Below are positions 9,389 to 18,157 of a DNA stretch of 56,574 nucleotides, piece after piece (within the stretch, counting starts at the first letter, position 1; every line of letters begins with the position of its first letter). This stretch comes from Candidatus Dactylopiibacterium carminicum. Lineage in GTDB: Bacteria > Pseudomonadota > Gammaproteobacteria > Burkholderiales > Rhodocyclaceae. The stretch covers positions 1-56,574 of the forward strand of contig NZ_MDUX01000021.1 of NCBI RefSeq assembly GCF_014736495.1, in the 5' to 3' direction. A program made the position numbers and the translations under genes. A model generated the notes under the pieces. It was not told the DNA's origin. It made no database searches and was given only the letters and a program-made list of their open reading frames with translations.

Positions 9389-10843
9389 ATGAACACTGTT
9401 TCCAGCCCCGCCGCACTCGATCTCGCCCGCCAGCTGCTGCTCGCGCCCTACGATCTTTCCGAGACACACCTTGCACGCAATCTTGGCCGAATTCTCAAGC
9501 ATGACATCGACTACGCCGACCTCTACTTCCAGTACCAGCGTGCCGAGAGCTGGAGCCTGGAAGAAGGCATCGTCAAGGCCGGCAGTTTCAACATCGAGCA
9601 GGGCGTGGGTGTGCGTGCCGTGTCAGGCGAGAAGACGGCTTTCGCCTATTCCGATGCCATCAGCCAGAACGCACTGAAAGAAACTGCGCGCACGGTACGC
9701 GCGATTGCCGCCCAGGGCCAGCGCCGCCGTGTGGGGGTGCAGGCCGCGCCCGCGCGCACGCCTTTGTATGCCGTGCAGGATCCCTTGCCCTCGTTGGGCG
9801 ATGCGGCCAAGGTGGCGCTGTTGGAACGCCTGGAACAGTTCGCACGCGAGGAAGACCCATGCGTGGTACAGGCCATGGCGCATCTGGCCGCAACCTGGGA
9901 TGTGGTGCTGGTGGCACGCAGCGACGGCCATCTGGCTGCGGACGTGCGCCCGCTGGTGCGCGTTTCGCTGACCGTGATCCTGGAAGAGAATGGCCGCCGC
10001 GAACAGGGCAGCTCGGGCGGTGGTGGCCGCAGCGACTACGCCATGTTCGACGACAGTCTGCTGCGGGAATACCCACGCCGTGTCGTTTCACAGGCCCGCA
10101 CGAACCTTGCCGCGCAACCGGCGCCGGCTGGCACCATGACCGTGGTGATCGGCAGTGGCTGGCCTGGCATCCTGCTGCATGAGGCTATCGGCCATGGACT
10201 GGAAGGTGATTTCAACCGCAAGGGCAGCTCCGCATTCTCCGGGCGCATCGGCCAGCGCGTGGCCGCGCCTGGCGTCACGGTGGTCGATGACGGCACCCTG
10301 CCGGGCCGGCGCGGCTCACTGACCATCGACGACGAAGGCAACCCCGGTGCCCGTACGCCACTGATCGAGGATGGCATCCTCGTTGGCTACATGCAGGACA
10401 TGCTCAATGCCAGGCTGATGGGCGTGGCGCCCACGGGCAATGGTCGCCGCGAGTCCTATGCGCATCTGCCGATGCCGCGCATGACCAACACCGTGATGCA
10501 GGCTGGCGACAAGGATCCGCAGGAGATCATTGCTTCGGTGAAGAAGGGGCTGTACGCCAGCAACTTCGGCGGCGGGCAGGTCGACATCACCAGTGGCAAA
10601 TTCGTGTTCTCGGCAGCCGAGGCCTGGCTGATCGAGAATGGCAAGCTCACGCACCCGGTGAAGGGCGCCACGCTGATTGGTAACGGGCCGGATGTACTGA
10701 CCCGTGTGGCCATGATAGGCAACGATCTGGCACTGGATCCCGGTGTGGGCACCTGTGGCAAGGAAGGGCAGAGCGTACCGGTGGGGGTAGGGCAGCCCAC
10801 GCTGCGCCTCGACGGGCTGACGGTGGGCAGCACGCGCGGCTGA
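9389..10843 (+). CDS. tldD: Metalloprotease TldD
   Basis: The 484-residue protein is full length for TldD. The zinc-binding signature HEAIGH lies at residues 264-269, followed by GLEGDFNRKGSSAFSG, the expected family surroundings. TldD pairs with TldE/PmbA to form a protease that trims leader peptides of modified peptides and degrades unfolded peptides (family knowledge). The partner pmbA is not in this window. It follows the nitrilase gene closely. A short GC hairpin (CTGCCC / GGGCAG, 10857-10872) sits after the stop and may mark the end of the transcript. Confidence 0.96.
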   Translation: MNTVSSPAALDLARQLLLAPYDLSETHLARNLGRILKHDIDYADLYFQYQRAESWSLEEGIVKAGSFNIEQGVGVRAVSGEKTAFAYSDAISQNALKETARTVRAIAAQGQRRRVGVQAAPARTPLYAVQDPLPSLGDAAKVALLERLEQFAREEDPCVVQAMAHLAATWDVVLVARSDGHLAADVRPLVRVSLTVILEENGRREQGSSGGGGRSDYAMFDDSLLREYPRRVVSQARTNLAAQPAPAGTMTVVIGSGWPGILLHEAIGHGLEGDFNRKGSSAFSGRIGQRVAAPGVTVVDDGTLPGRRGSLTIDDEGNPGARTPLIEDGILVGYMQDMLNARLMGVAPTGNGRRESYAHLPMPRMTNTVMQAGDKDPQEIIASVKKGLYASNFGGGQVDITSGKFVFSAAEAWLIENGKLTHPVKGATLIGNGPDVLTRVAMIGNDLALDPGVGTCGKEGQSVPVGVGQPTLRLDGLTVGSTRG

Positions 10844-10959
10844 TCTCCTGTTGTGTCTGCCCCTTCGGGCAGGTTCGGAGGGCACGGGCGGGATGTGCTT
10901 GGCGCTGCGTTCAAGCGGCGCCAGAATCGCGCCTCCATTACAAAACCGAGGGGAATTCC

Positions 10960-11529
10960 ATGCAGCTCAACCAGGGCGTGAATCCGTATGCCGTCCCGAC
11001 TGCCACCGTGCGGGACGAGGCCGGTAGCGACGAACGGGATACTGAATTCAGGCTGCGGCTTTTTTCGTCCGAGGGGCGGATCGGACGGGTACGTTATCTG
11101 GGGTATTCAATCGGCCTGAGCCTGTTGCTCTACGCTGTCGGCGCAGCCTTGGCCGCAGCAGCGCTGGGCGTGCTTGGCACGAGTGCCGGGATGATCCTGG
11201 CAGGGGTTCTGGTCGCTGTGGCCTACATTCTGTTGTTTGTCATACAGATCATGCTCACCATCAAGCGCTCGCATGATTTCAACAGCAGTGGCTGGCTGTC
11301 ATTGTTGCTGTTCGTGCCCGTGGCGAATCTGATCTTCCTGTTCATCCCGGGAACCAAGGGAATCAACCAGTTCGGCCCGCGTACCGCGCCGAATGGCAAA
11401 TTGGCAATCATCCTGGCCTGCCTGCTGCCATTGGTTTTCGTGATCGGTATCCTGGCTGCCGTGGCGATTCCGGCCTATCAGCAATACACCCTGCGTGCGC
11501 AGGCTGCGGGTTACGAGCAGGTGGACTGA
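10960..11529 (+). CDS. DUF805 membrane protein with a C-terminal pilin-like helix
   Basis: The 189-residue inner-membrane protein has about four hydrophobic segments and the DUF805 hallmark IKRSHDFNSSGWL near residues 102-115, followed by FIPGTKGINQFGP. After the DUF805 region, residues about 155-175 (VIGILAAVAIPAYQQYTLRA) closely resemble the hydrophobic start of type IV pilins, but at the C-terminus. No function is known for the family. GAGGGGAATTCC before the ATG provides a ribosome binding site. A strong hairpin follows the gene. Confidence 0.8.
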   Translation: MQLNQGVNPYAVPTATVRDEAGSDERDTEFRLRLFSSEGRIGRVRYLGYSIGLSLLLYAVGAALAAAALGVLGTSAGMILAGVLVAVAYILLFVIQIMLTIKRSHDFNSSGWLSLLLFVPVANLIFLFIPGTKGINQFGPRTAPNGKLAIILACLLPLVFVIGILAAVAIPAYQQYTLRAQAAGYEQVD

Positions 11530-11547
11530 CTTTTCTGAAGCAGCTTT

Positions 11548-11769
11548 TCAGAATGGAAGCCGGCGTTTCGACGCCGGCTTCTGCTTTTCAGGCGACGCCT
11601 TCGGTCCGGGATCGGCCTTGACCGGTTTGCGTGGCAGATTCAGCTCGGGGTTGGCGAAGCGGACCTTGCCTTCCAGCACACAGCCGCGCATACCCGGTGC
11701 GCAGCGGGCACCGCGTACGTGCTGACAGATGCCTTCGACATCATGTGAACAGCTCCAGGCGCCACTCAC
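11548..11769 (-). CDS. Small Cys-rich conserved hypothetical protein
   Basis: The 73-residue protein has five cysteines (C7, C15, C23, C30 and neighbours in the pattern CSHDVEGICQ ... CAPGMRGCVLEGKVRF). The regular spacing resembles a metal-binding or disulfide-bonded module. The C-terminal 30 residues are Pro/Lys-rich and probably disordered. Its GTG start overlaps the TGA of the upstream YCF48-type gene (GTGA), which argues that it is real and translationally coupled. The last ten codons are encoded by the stem-loop at 11557-11580. I recall similar short proteins in other betaproteobacteria but cannot name a function. Confidence 0.6.
   Translation of the reverse strand: MSGAWSCSHDVEGICQHVRGARCAPGMRGCVLEGKVRFANPELNLPRKPVKADPGPKASPEKQKPASKRRLPF
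11557..11586. terminator. Intrinsic terminator, probably bidirectional
   Basis: A perfect 10-bp stem, AAGCCGGCGT / ACGCCGGCTT, with a stable TTCG loop is followed by CTGCTTTT on the plus strand, 27 bases after the DUF805 stop. The same hairpin encodes the last codons of the converging Cys-rich gene (11548-11769). A second small inverted repeat, TTCTGAA / TTCAGAA, lies at 11532-11552 and could serve the minus strand. Confidence 0.8.
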
Positions 11770-13871
11770 GGCAACTCCTCGCTCTTTCGCGGCAGGCGCA
11801 GAATGCGTTCGCCAAAACCGAGCAGATACTCGCCATCGGCGCCGGCAAGCAGGAACTTCAGCGGGCGCAGGCTACCGGTGGGGCGTTTCTGCCAGCTGTG
11901 TCCGCCATCGCTGGAAATCAGCAGCAACCCGTTGCGGGTTGGTACGTAGAGTGCGTCATCGATCTGCAAGGGGGCCCGCAGGTTCTGATCGGTACCACTG
12001 GTTACGGCTTGCCAGTTTTCACCCGCATCTTCGCTGCGCAGGATGATGCCACCGCCGCCGAATACCAGCAGTGCGTTGCCTTGCGGGCTGGATATGAAAT
12101 GCCGCAGGGCCTGCGCGCTGCCGGTGGCGTGGCTCTGCCAGCTTGCGCCGAGGTTGTCCGAATGGAGCAGGATGCCGCGCTCCCCGCTGGCCCACAGACG
12201 TTTGCGCGGGCTGTCGTAATACAGGCCGTACAAGCTCACCGGCGATGGAACGGATGATGGGATGGATACGCGCTGCCAGTGCTGTCCGCCATCCGTCGAG
12301 CGCAGGATGACGCCACCGCCACCCACGGCGACGAAGTGCTTCTGCGGCAGTGCAACGAGTTCGAACAGATGCAGGCTGGCCTCCACACCAGTGTCATGCC
12401 AGCTCACGCCGTCATCGGTCGACCGCCAGAGGCCGCCGGGGGCTCCCACGGCAAGCAATACACCGTCCGCACTGATGACTTTCTGGAAATTGCCGCGCTC
12501 GGCGTTGCCCAGCGCCAGGGCGCGTTGCCAGTGCAGGCCGTCATCCGTGCTGCGCAGGATGTTGCCGGGCGGGCCGACGGCAATCAGCGTGCCGGCTGCC
12601 GTGCGGGTGAGATCTAGCAGATATTCGTGACGCTGCAGCCCGGCGTCCACGGCCTGCCAGTGCTCACCGCCATCTTCCGAGCGCATGATCCAGCCCTCGG
12701 CGCCCACACCGACAAATGTACGCGCGTCATTCATTGCTACTGTCGCATGCACATAGGGCATGAGTGCCGGGCTGAGTGTTTCCCAGTTTGCTGCGCCGGG
12801 GCTCCCCAGTCGCAGCAGGCCACCCCCTCCGTATTGCAGTACACGGCCATCACGACACGCGATGAGCCCTTCGATCTGGGCCACACCTGGCGAAGGCAGG
12901 GCTTGCCAACGCTGTCCGCCATCCTGGCTGGCATGCAGGCTACCTGCGTTGTCGGCGAGCAGCCATTGCCCGTTTCCAAGTGCCGTGCCGGCGACGAGGT
13001 AGGGGCGAGCCGACCCGGGAAGACGTGCGCTCTGCCAGCGGGCACCGCGATCAGTGGAGCGCAGGAGGGTGCCGCGCGCTCCCCAGGCGAGCAGCACGCT
13101 TTGGTCTGCGTTGGTCGCCAGCCCGGTGAGGTATTCGCCAGCGGGGTGCTGGCTGCGGCGCCAGTGGCGGCCGCCATCGCTGCTGCGCAGGATCTTGCCG
13201 TCGGCGTCGAGGGCGAAAACGATGCGGCCACCCGGCAGGGCCTGGAGCCGGATGATGTTGGCCTGTGTGGGAACGGGCAGGGGCTGCCAGTCATCGGCAT
13301 TGCGCGCGCTGCGCAGCAACAGGCCACTTTCGCCGGCCGCAAGTACGCTGCCATCGGGAAGGGCAAGCAGGCTGCCAAGCGCGGCGCGGGTCGGCAGGGC
13401 TACGCCGGTCCAGTGTTGCGCATCGGCTTCTGCGCGCAGCAGTGCGCCTTGCTCGCCGGCAGCCAGCCAGCTGCGGCTGCGGGATTCGAAGGCCACGGCC
13501 CGCAATGCGTGCGGTTGGCCGGAGGGGAGACTCTGCCAGTGCGCGCCGCCATCGTTGGAGTAAAGCAGCGATGCTTGCTGACCGGCAGCCAATAGCAAGC
13601 TCTCATTGGCGTTCGCGGCGAAGCTGGTGGCAGCGAAGCCCGCTGTGGCTTCATCCAACGGCAGCCGGGCGGCTCGCCAGGCGTGGCAGTCCGCTTCAGC
13701 GCGCAGGATCGTGCTGTCGGAGCCACCGATGAACTGCCCGCTGCGGCCGCTCCAGCTGGCGAGCAGATTGGGGTTGAGGATAGGCTGGGCCTGCGCGGCC
13801 AGGAGCGCGGGGCACAGCAGCAGCGCCATCAGGCCCGTTCGCAGGGAGAGGCGCGCGCTTGCCCTCATCAC
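11766..13871 (-). CDS. Secreted YCF48 / BNR-repeat beta-propeller protein
   Basis: The protein is about 700 residues: an N-terminal signal peptide (LMALLLCPALLAAQA, cleavage near residue 28), then many repeats of about 45 residues with Asp-box-like cores such as RSTDGGQHWQRV, RSEDGGEHWQAV and HSDNLGASWQSH. These predict one or two beta-propellers of the YCF48/sortilin type in the periplasm or outside the cell. YCF48 itself assists photosystem II assembly; proteobacterial relatives are of unknown function and often neighbour exporters. The start is GTG 13871 or ATG 13868, only two bases after the minE stop. It therefore appears to be the fourth gene of the min transcript, which is unusual. No RND transporter is nearby. 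Confidence 0.85.
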   Translation of the reverse strand: MMRASARLSLRTGLMALLLCPALLAAQAQPILNPNLLASWSGRSGQFIGGSDSTILRAEADCHAWRAARLPLDEATAGFAATSFAANANESLLLAAGQQASLLYSNDGGAHWQSLPSGQPHALRAVAFESRSRSWLAAGEQGALLRAEADAQHWTGVALPTRAALGSLLALPDGSVLAAGESGLLLRSARNADDWQPLPVPTQANIIRLQALPGGRIVFALDADGKILRSSDGGRHWRRSQHPAGEYLTGLATNADQSVLLAWGARGTLLRSTDRGARWQSARLPGSARPYLVAGTALGNGQWLLADNAGSLHASQDGGQRWQALPSPGVAQIEGLIACRDGRVLQYGGGGLLRLGSPGAANWETLSPALMPYVHATVAMNDARTFVGVGAEGWIMRSEDGGEHWQAVDAGLQRHEYLLDLTRTAAGTLIAVGPPGNILRSTDDGLHWQRALALGNAERGNFQKVISADGVLLAVGAPGGLWRSTDDGVSWHDTGVEASLHLFELVALPQKHFVAVGGGGVILRSTDGGQHWQRVSIPSSVPSPVSLYGLYYDSPRKRLWASGERGILLHSDNLGASWQSHATGSAQALRHFISSPQGNALLVFGGGGIILRSEDAGENWQAVTSGTDQNLRAPLQIDDALYVPTRNGLLLISSDGGHSWQKRPTGSLRPLKFLLAGADGEYLLGFGERILRLPRKSEELP

Positions 13872-13873
13872 AT

Positions 13874-14140
13874 TTATTGCCGGCCGACCTCAGGCATCAC
13901 GATGTTAACCTCGAGCACTTCGTAATTGCCTTTTTTCTCGAGCTGCACCTTGATGTCGTCGGTATTGACCTTGACGTACTTGGAGATGACGTCGATCAGC
14001 TCCTTCTGCAGCGCCGGCAGGAAGTCCGGCGCTGGTTGGTTGTCGGAGCGCTGGTGAGCGATCACCAGGGTCAGGCGTTCCTTGGCCAGCTGGGCCGACT
14101 TGGGCTGGTTGCTGCCGAAGATCTTCTCAAGCCAGGACAT
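13874..14140 (-). CDS. minE: Cell division topological specificity factor MinE
   Basis: The 88-residue protein has the usual MinE length. It shows the N-terminal membrane and MinD-contact region (SWLEKIFG), the anti-MinCD segment ([14 protein letters not shown]) and a C-terminal dimerisation domain ([19 protein letters not shown]). MinE stimulates MinD ATPase and drives the pole-to-pole oscillation that places the division site at mid-cell. It starts two bases after the minD stop. It ends in TAA, one of the few TAA stops in the window. Confidence 0.97.
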   Translation of the reverse strand: MSWLEKIFGSNQPKSAQLAKERLTLVIAHQRSDNQPAPDFLPALQKELIDVISKYVKVNTDDIKVQLEKKGNYEVLEVNIVMPEVGRQ

Positions 14141-14142
14141 GG

Positions 14143-14958
14143 TCAGGCCCCCCCGAAGATACGCTTGAGGATGCCGGGCTTCTCGTAGGAGACGAAGCGC
14201 ATTTCGCGCGTTTCGCCGAGGAAGCGGGCCACCAGGTCCTCATAGGCTTCGGCGGCATCGGATTCCTTGTTGTGGATCACCGGGCTGCCGGCGTTGGAGG
14301 CCTGCAGCACGGTTTCGGATTCGGGGATCACGCCCAGCAGCGGCACGCGCAACAGCTCCTGCACGTCCTTGTAGGAAAGCATTTCACCTTCGTCGACGCG
14401 CTTGGCGGAGTAGCGGGTGATCACCAGGTGTTCCTTGACGGCTTCCTGGCCCTCCTTGGCACGGCGGCTCTTGCTTTGCAGGATGCCGAGGATGCGGTCC
14501 GAGTCACGGATCGAGGAGACTTCGGGGTTGGTGACGATCAGTGCTTCGTCGGCGAAGGTCAACGCCATCACGGCGCCACGTTCGATGCCGGCGGGCGAAT
14601 CGCAGACGACGTAATCGAAGCCCATCTGCTTGAGATCGTTGAGGACCTTCTCGACCCCTTCTTCCGTCAGTGCATCCTTGTCGCGCGTCTGCGAGGCGGG
14701 CAGCACGAAGAGGTTCTCGCAGTGCTTGTCCTTGATCAGCGCCTGATGGAGATTGGCTTCGCCCTGGATGACGTTGACCAGGTCATACACCACGCGGCGC
14801 TCGCAGCCCATGATGAGGTCCAGGTTGCGCAGGCCGACGTCGAAGTCGATCACTGCGGTCTTGAAGCCGCGCAGCGCGAGGCCGCTGGCAAAACTCGCGC
14901 TGGAAGTGGTCTTGCCCACGCCTCCCTTGCCGGAGGTGACGACGACGATACGGGTCAC
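14143..14958 (-). CDS. minD: Septum site-determining ATPase MinD
   Basis: The 271-residue deviant Walker ATPase carries [10 protein letters not shown] at residues 9-18. The C-terminal amphipathic membrane-targeting helix ([10 protein letters not shown]) is clear. It recruits MinC to the membrane and is released by MinE. It lies 31 bases after minC and two before minE, in the standard minCDE order. Confidence 0.98.
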   Translation of the reverse strand: MTRIVVVTSGKGGVGKTTSSASFASGLALRGFKTAVIDFDVGLRNLDLIMGCERRVVYDLVNVIQGEANLHQALIKDKHCENLFVLPASQTRDKDALTEEGVEKVLNDLKQMGFDYVVCDSPAGIERGAVMALTFADEALIVTNPEVSSIRDSDRILGILQSKSRRAKEGQEAVKEHLVITRYSAKRVDEGEMLSYKDVQELLRVPLLGVIPESETVLQASNAGSPVIHNKESDAAEAYEDLVARFLGETREMRFVSYEKPGILKRIFGGA

Positions 14959-14989
14959 GGTATGTTTCTCCTGTTGGATTCTGTTTGTG

Positions 14990-15730
14990 TCAATCGGTTA
15001 TCAGCGTTTCGAGCAGTAGCGAGGCCTGTTCGCCTTCGCCCTGCAGTCGGGCCTGGACGGCACGCCCGGCGAGTGCCTGCGGGATGCCTTGTTCGAAAGT
15101 ACGGTATACGCCGGCCACGGCGATCAATTCGGGGCCGAAATTGCTGCTGAAGATGCGCGCGCTGCGTTCGCCGCTGGCGCCTGCCAGCGCACGGCCGCGC
15201 AGCGGGCCATAACAATGGACGTTGCCATCTGCAATGACCTCGGCGCCATTGCTGACCGCGCCCAGCACGATGAGGTCCGAGCCGCGGGCATAGATCTGCT
15301 GACCAGAGCGGATGGTGCGGTCGATCACCATCGGGCTGCCGCGGGAAGGCGCCGGCGCTGCCACCGGCTCGGGGGCGGGAGGCGTTTCTGTGGCCGGCGT
15401 GACGGGTAGCTGCGGTTCCTTGTCCAGTCCGTCCAGGATCGCCAGTCCGGCCTTGCGGGCGCCTGCGTGCAGCGCCTCGGGAGCGCCGCGCAGGGCTACG
15501 GGCTGCAGGCCGTAGCGGCGCAGCAGGCTTTGCAGACCGGGCCAGTCGATACGCGTCGGGAATTGCGTGACCTGGGTGACGTCGATCACCGCGGGTTCGC
15601 CCGCGAAGAATTCCCCTATGCCGCCCAGCATCACCTGCAGGGCGTCGGCCAGGCGGACATTGTCGATCTCGCGCAGCACGGCGCTCATGGCATGCAGGCT
15701 GCCAGCCTTGAATTCGATGGGTTTGGCCAT
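14990..15730 (-). CDS. minC: Septum site-determining protein MinC
   Basis: The 246-residue protein has a MinC N-domain (about residues 1-105, FtsZ antagonism) and a Pro/Ala-rich linker. The C-terminal beta-helix (about 140-240) has the typical VIDRTIRSGQQIYARGSDLI and GNVHCYGPLRGRALAGASG. This domain dimerises and binds MinD. It is the first gene of the min operon. The 79 bases upstream, between minC and the fliR stop, probably hold the promoter, but no clear hexamers were assigned. Confidence 0.97.
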   Translation of the reverse strand: MAKPIEFKAGSLHAMSAVLREIDNVRLADALQVMLGGIGEFFAGEPAVIDVTQVTQFPTRIDWPGLQSLLRRYGLQPVALRGAPEALHAGARKAGLAILDGLDKEPQLPVTPATETPPAPEPVAAPAPSRGSPMVIDRTIRSGQQIYARGSDLIVLGAVSNGAEVIADGNVHCYGPLRGRALAGASGERSARIFSSNFGPELIAVAGVYRTFEQGIPQALAGRAVQARLQGEGEQASLLLETLITD

Positions 15731-15809
15731 GGACAGGCGAAAGGAGAGGCGGGTTTGATAAAGGGGCCGAGTCTACTTTTTGGGGCGCGCCGGAGCAAGC
15801 CGCCTGCGC

Positions 15810-16598
15810 TCACGGACGGCCCAATTGATGCAGAAAGATGCCTACATGCTCGAAGCCTTGCTCGACGAGCGATTCGAGCACGGGTGCGAGGTTCTGCAAC
15901 AACAGGATCAGCACGATGAAGCCCACCGTGGAAGTGATGGGGAATCCAACCGCAAAAATGTTGAGTTGCGGCGCGCTGCGGGTGAGCACAGCCAGCGCGA
16001 TATTGGTGATCAGCAGGGCGGCCACCACCGGCAGCGCGATCATTACCCCGCTGGCGAAGGCCACACTGACCATTCGCACCAGCACCAGCCAGGCATCGGC
16101 ATGCATGGGCGACGCGCCGATGGGGATGAATTCGAAGCTGCGGACCACCACCTCGATGAGCATCAGGTGGCCGTTGAGGGCGAGAAAGAAGAGGGAGGCG
16201 ATCAGCGTGAGAATTTCCGAGAGCACGGCGGTCTGCCCGGAGTTGTTCGGATCGAAGAATACCGCGAAGGAGAGACCCATCTGCAGGCCGATCATTTCAC
16301 CGGCGGTATCCACGGCTGCCATTACCACACGGATGGCCAGGCCCATGGAGAGCCCGATCAATACCTGTTGGCCCATGATCAGCAATGCCTGCCAGGAGCC
16401 GGCGGGAATCGCGGGCGGAGGAGGGAGGGACGCCGCCACGGCCACGCCGATGATCACGCCCATGCCGATGCGGATGTTGCGGGGGATGGCGCGGTTGTTG
16501 AAGATCGGTGCGCTGCCGATCAGCCCCAGCACCCGCATCATCGGGAACAGCCAGGCGGTGATGAAGGCATCGAGCTGGGTGCTGGTGATCTGCAGCAT
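15810..16598 (-). CDS. fliR: Flagellar export apparatus protein FliR
   Basis: The 262-residue integral membrane protein has about six hydrophobic segments and the FliR-typical IGSAPIFNNRAIPRNIRIGM near residue 27. With FliP and FliQ it forms the helical export gate at the centre of the flagellar basal body. Its ATG overlaps the fliQ stop (ATGA), so translation is coupled. It ends the fliOPQR block and is followed by minC after 79 bases. Confidence 0.96.
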   Translation of the reverse strand: MLQITSTQLDAFITAWLFPMMRVLGLIGSAPIFNNRAIPRNIRIGMGVIIGVAVAASLPPPPAIPAGSWQALLIMGQQVLIGLSMGLAIRVVMAAVDTAGEMIGLQMGLSFAVFFDPNNSGQTAVLSEILTLIASLFFLALNGHLMLIEVVVRSFEFIPIGASPMHADAWLVLVRMVSVAFASGVMIALPVVAALLITNIALAVLTRSAPQLNIFAVGFPITSTVGFIVLILLLQNLAPVLESLVEQGFEHVGIFLHQLGRP

Positions 16599-16867
16599 CA
16601 GCCGATCAGCGTCGGAATGGCTTCGTAGAGCCGGCGGATGTAGTCGGTCATGGTGGTGATCATCCAGGGGCCGGCGAACAGCAGCATCACGAACATTGCC
16701 AGCAGCTTGGGCACGAACGAAAGCGTCATTTCGTTGATCTGCGTGGCAGCCTGCAGGATGCTTACGATCAGGCCGGTGACCAGCGCCGCTATCAGCATGG
16801 GCGCGGCCACGAACAGGCCGGCCTCCAGGGCGCCGCGGCCGATCTCGAGTACGGTGGTGGGAGTCAT
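16598..16867 (-). CDS. fliQ: Flagellar export apparatus protein FliQ
   Basis: The 89-residue protein has two transmembrane helices and the family core LIVSILQAATQINEMTLSF. Four FliQ copies join five FliP and one FliR in the export gate. GGAG lies upstream of the ATG in the 22-base gap after fliP. The stop overlaps the fliR start. Confidence 0.97.
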   Translation of the reverse strand: MTPTTVLEIGRGALEAGLFVAAPMLIAALVTGLIVSILQAATQINEMTLSFVPKLLAMFVMLLFAGPWMITTMTDYIRRLYEAIPTLIG

Positions 16868-16889
16868 GCGGATTCTCCGGGAAACAGGG

Positions 16890-17636
16890 CTAGCCGAAAC
16901 TCATCACCAGCGAGGAGATGAGCAGGTTCCAGCCGTCGACGAGCACAAAAAGCATCAGCTTGAAGGGTAGCGAGACGATCACTGGCGACATCATCATCAT
17001 GCCCATGGACATCAGTACCGAGGCGACGACCATGTCGATCACCAGGAAGGGGATGTAGATGATGAAGCCAATCTGGAAAGCGGTTTTCAACTCGCTGGTG
17101 ACGAAGGCGGGCACGATTACGCGCATGGGCAGATCTTCGGCGCGATCCACCGGCTCGGTCTTCGACAGGCGGGTGAACATGCTCAGATCCGGCTCGCGCA
17201 CCTGCTTGAGCATGAAGGCCTTGAGCGGCACGCTGGCACGGGTGATGGCCTCATCGAACTGGATTTGGTCCTGCTGCAGCGGTACCCAGGCTTCGCGATA
17301 GACCTGGTCCAGCACCGGGGACATGATGAAGAAGCTCAGGAACAGTGCCATGCCTACCAGTACCTGGGCAGGCGGCGAGGTCTGCGTGCCCAGCGCATGG
17401 CGCAGCAGGGAGAAGACGATGATGATGCGCGTGAAGCTCGTCATCATCAGCACCACGGCTGGAATGAAGCTGAGTGCCGTGAGCATCAGCAGGGTCTGCA
17501 CCGACAGGCTGTAGGTGGTGCCCCCACCTGTGGTTGGCGTGGCGGTCAGCGCGGGAACTGCCTGCGCCAGGGCAAGGCCCGGCATCAGCAGCAGGGCGAT
17601 CAGGACGAAGAGCCTGAAGCGGCGATCATTGATCAC
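16890..17636 (-). CDS. fliP: Flagellar export apparatus protein FliP
   Basis: The 248-residue protein has a cleavable signal peptide ([15 protein letters not shown]) and a FliP core containing [18 protein letters not shown] and the ending [17 protein letters not shown]. This is a normal FliP C-terminus. The start is GTG at 17636, overlapping fliO by 11 bases. It ends in TAG, one of only two genes here to do so. The frame beyond that TAG stays open without a stop into fliR, which matters for the amber-codon question discussed in the findings. Confidence 0.96.
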   Translation of the reverse strand: MINDRRFRLFVLIALLLMPGLALAQAVPALTATPTTGGGTTYSLSVQTLLMLTALSFIPAVVLMMTSFTRIIIVFSLLRHALGTQTSPPAQVLVGMALFLSFFIMSPVLDQVYREAWVPLQQDQIQFDEAITRASVPLKAFMLKQVREPDLSMFTRLSKTEPVDRAEDLPMRVIVPAFVTSELKTAFQIGFIIYIPFLVIDMVVASVLMSMGMMMMSPVIVSLPFKLMLFVLVDGWNLLISSLVMSFG

Positions 17637-18033
17637 GGCGGCGCTCCATCAGCTGGCGCAGCTTTGCGGCGAAATCCGGCGTGGCAGGCGTGCCTTCTGG
17701 AACGGAGGGCAAGGCAGACAGAGGCAGACGATGCAGCGGCGAGATACGTCCCGGGGCCACGCCCAGTACCAGTACCTCCTCGCCGACAGCGACCAGCACC
17801 ACACGCTCGCGTGGCCCGACCGGCGTCGCGCTCAGCACACGCAGCGCGCCAGCCTTGGCGGCCTGCGCGCCCTGCAATCGGCGCAGCAGATGGAGAGCAC
17901 CGAACAACAGTGCCAGCGTGACGCCCAACCCCAACAGCATCTGGCCGATGCCGGCCACGGCTGAGGGCGGCCCTTCGCTGGCCAGCGCGGCGCTTTGGAA
18001 CAGACAGGCTGACAGGAGGACGAGGATTCTCAC
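17626..18033 (-). CDS. fliO: Flagellar biosynthesis protein FliO
   Basis: I place the start at GTG 18033, giving 135 residues that begin [18 protein letters not shown], a signal peptide. A longer frame upstream has no family character. A membrane segment follows ([21 protein letters not shown]), then a small cytoplasmic domain with [18 protein letters not shown], typical of FliO. FliO is a chaperone that helps assemble the FliP ring. The frame overlaps fliP by 11 bases. A terminator of the preceding chemoreceptor gene lies about 75 bases upstream, so fliOPQR probably has its own promoter, which I could not identify. Confidence 0.88.
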   Translation of the reverse strand: MRILVLLSACLFQSAALASEGPPSAVAGIGQMLLGLGVTLALLFGALHLLRRLQGAQAAKAGALRVLSATPVGPRERVVLVAVGEEVLVLGVAPGRISPLHRLPLSALPSVPEGTPATPDFAAKLRQLMERRRDQ

Positions 18034-18107
18034 GGCAAGCTCACAGGACAGGGGATGATGTGAGCTTAGGCGCGACAGCCCGGAAAGCAGGCGCGGAAAA
18101 GCGCAAC

Positions 18108-18131
18108 AAAAAGGCGGCAAATCCTGCCGCC
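18108..18131 (-). terminator. Intrinsic terminator after the chemoreceptor gene
   Basis: On the minus strand, a 7-bp stem (GGCGGCA / TGCCGCC) with a 5-base loop is followed by TTTTT, starting 27 bases past the chemoreceptor stop. It separates that gene from fliO. Confidence 0.85.
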
Positions 18132-18157
18132 CCTGGATATGGCCTGCAGTTGCGGTA

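Noticed and set aside
16890..16892. Full reassignment of TAG to an amino acid in this organism
   Set aside because: fliP and mlaF end in TAG with complete C-termini and downstream genes placed immediately after. Only partial or context-dependent readthrough remains possible.
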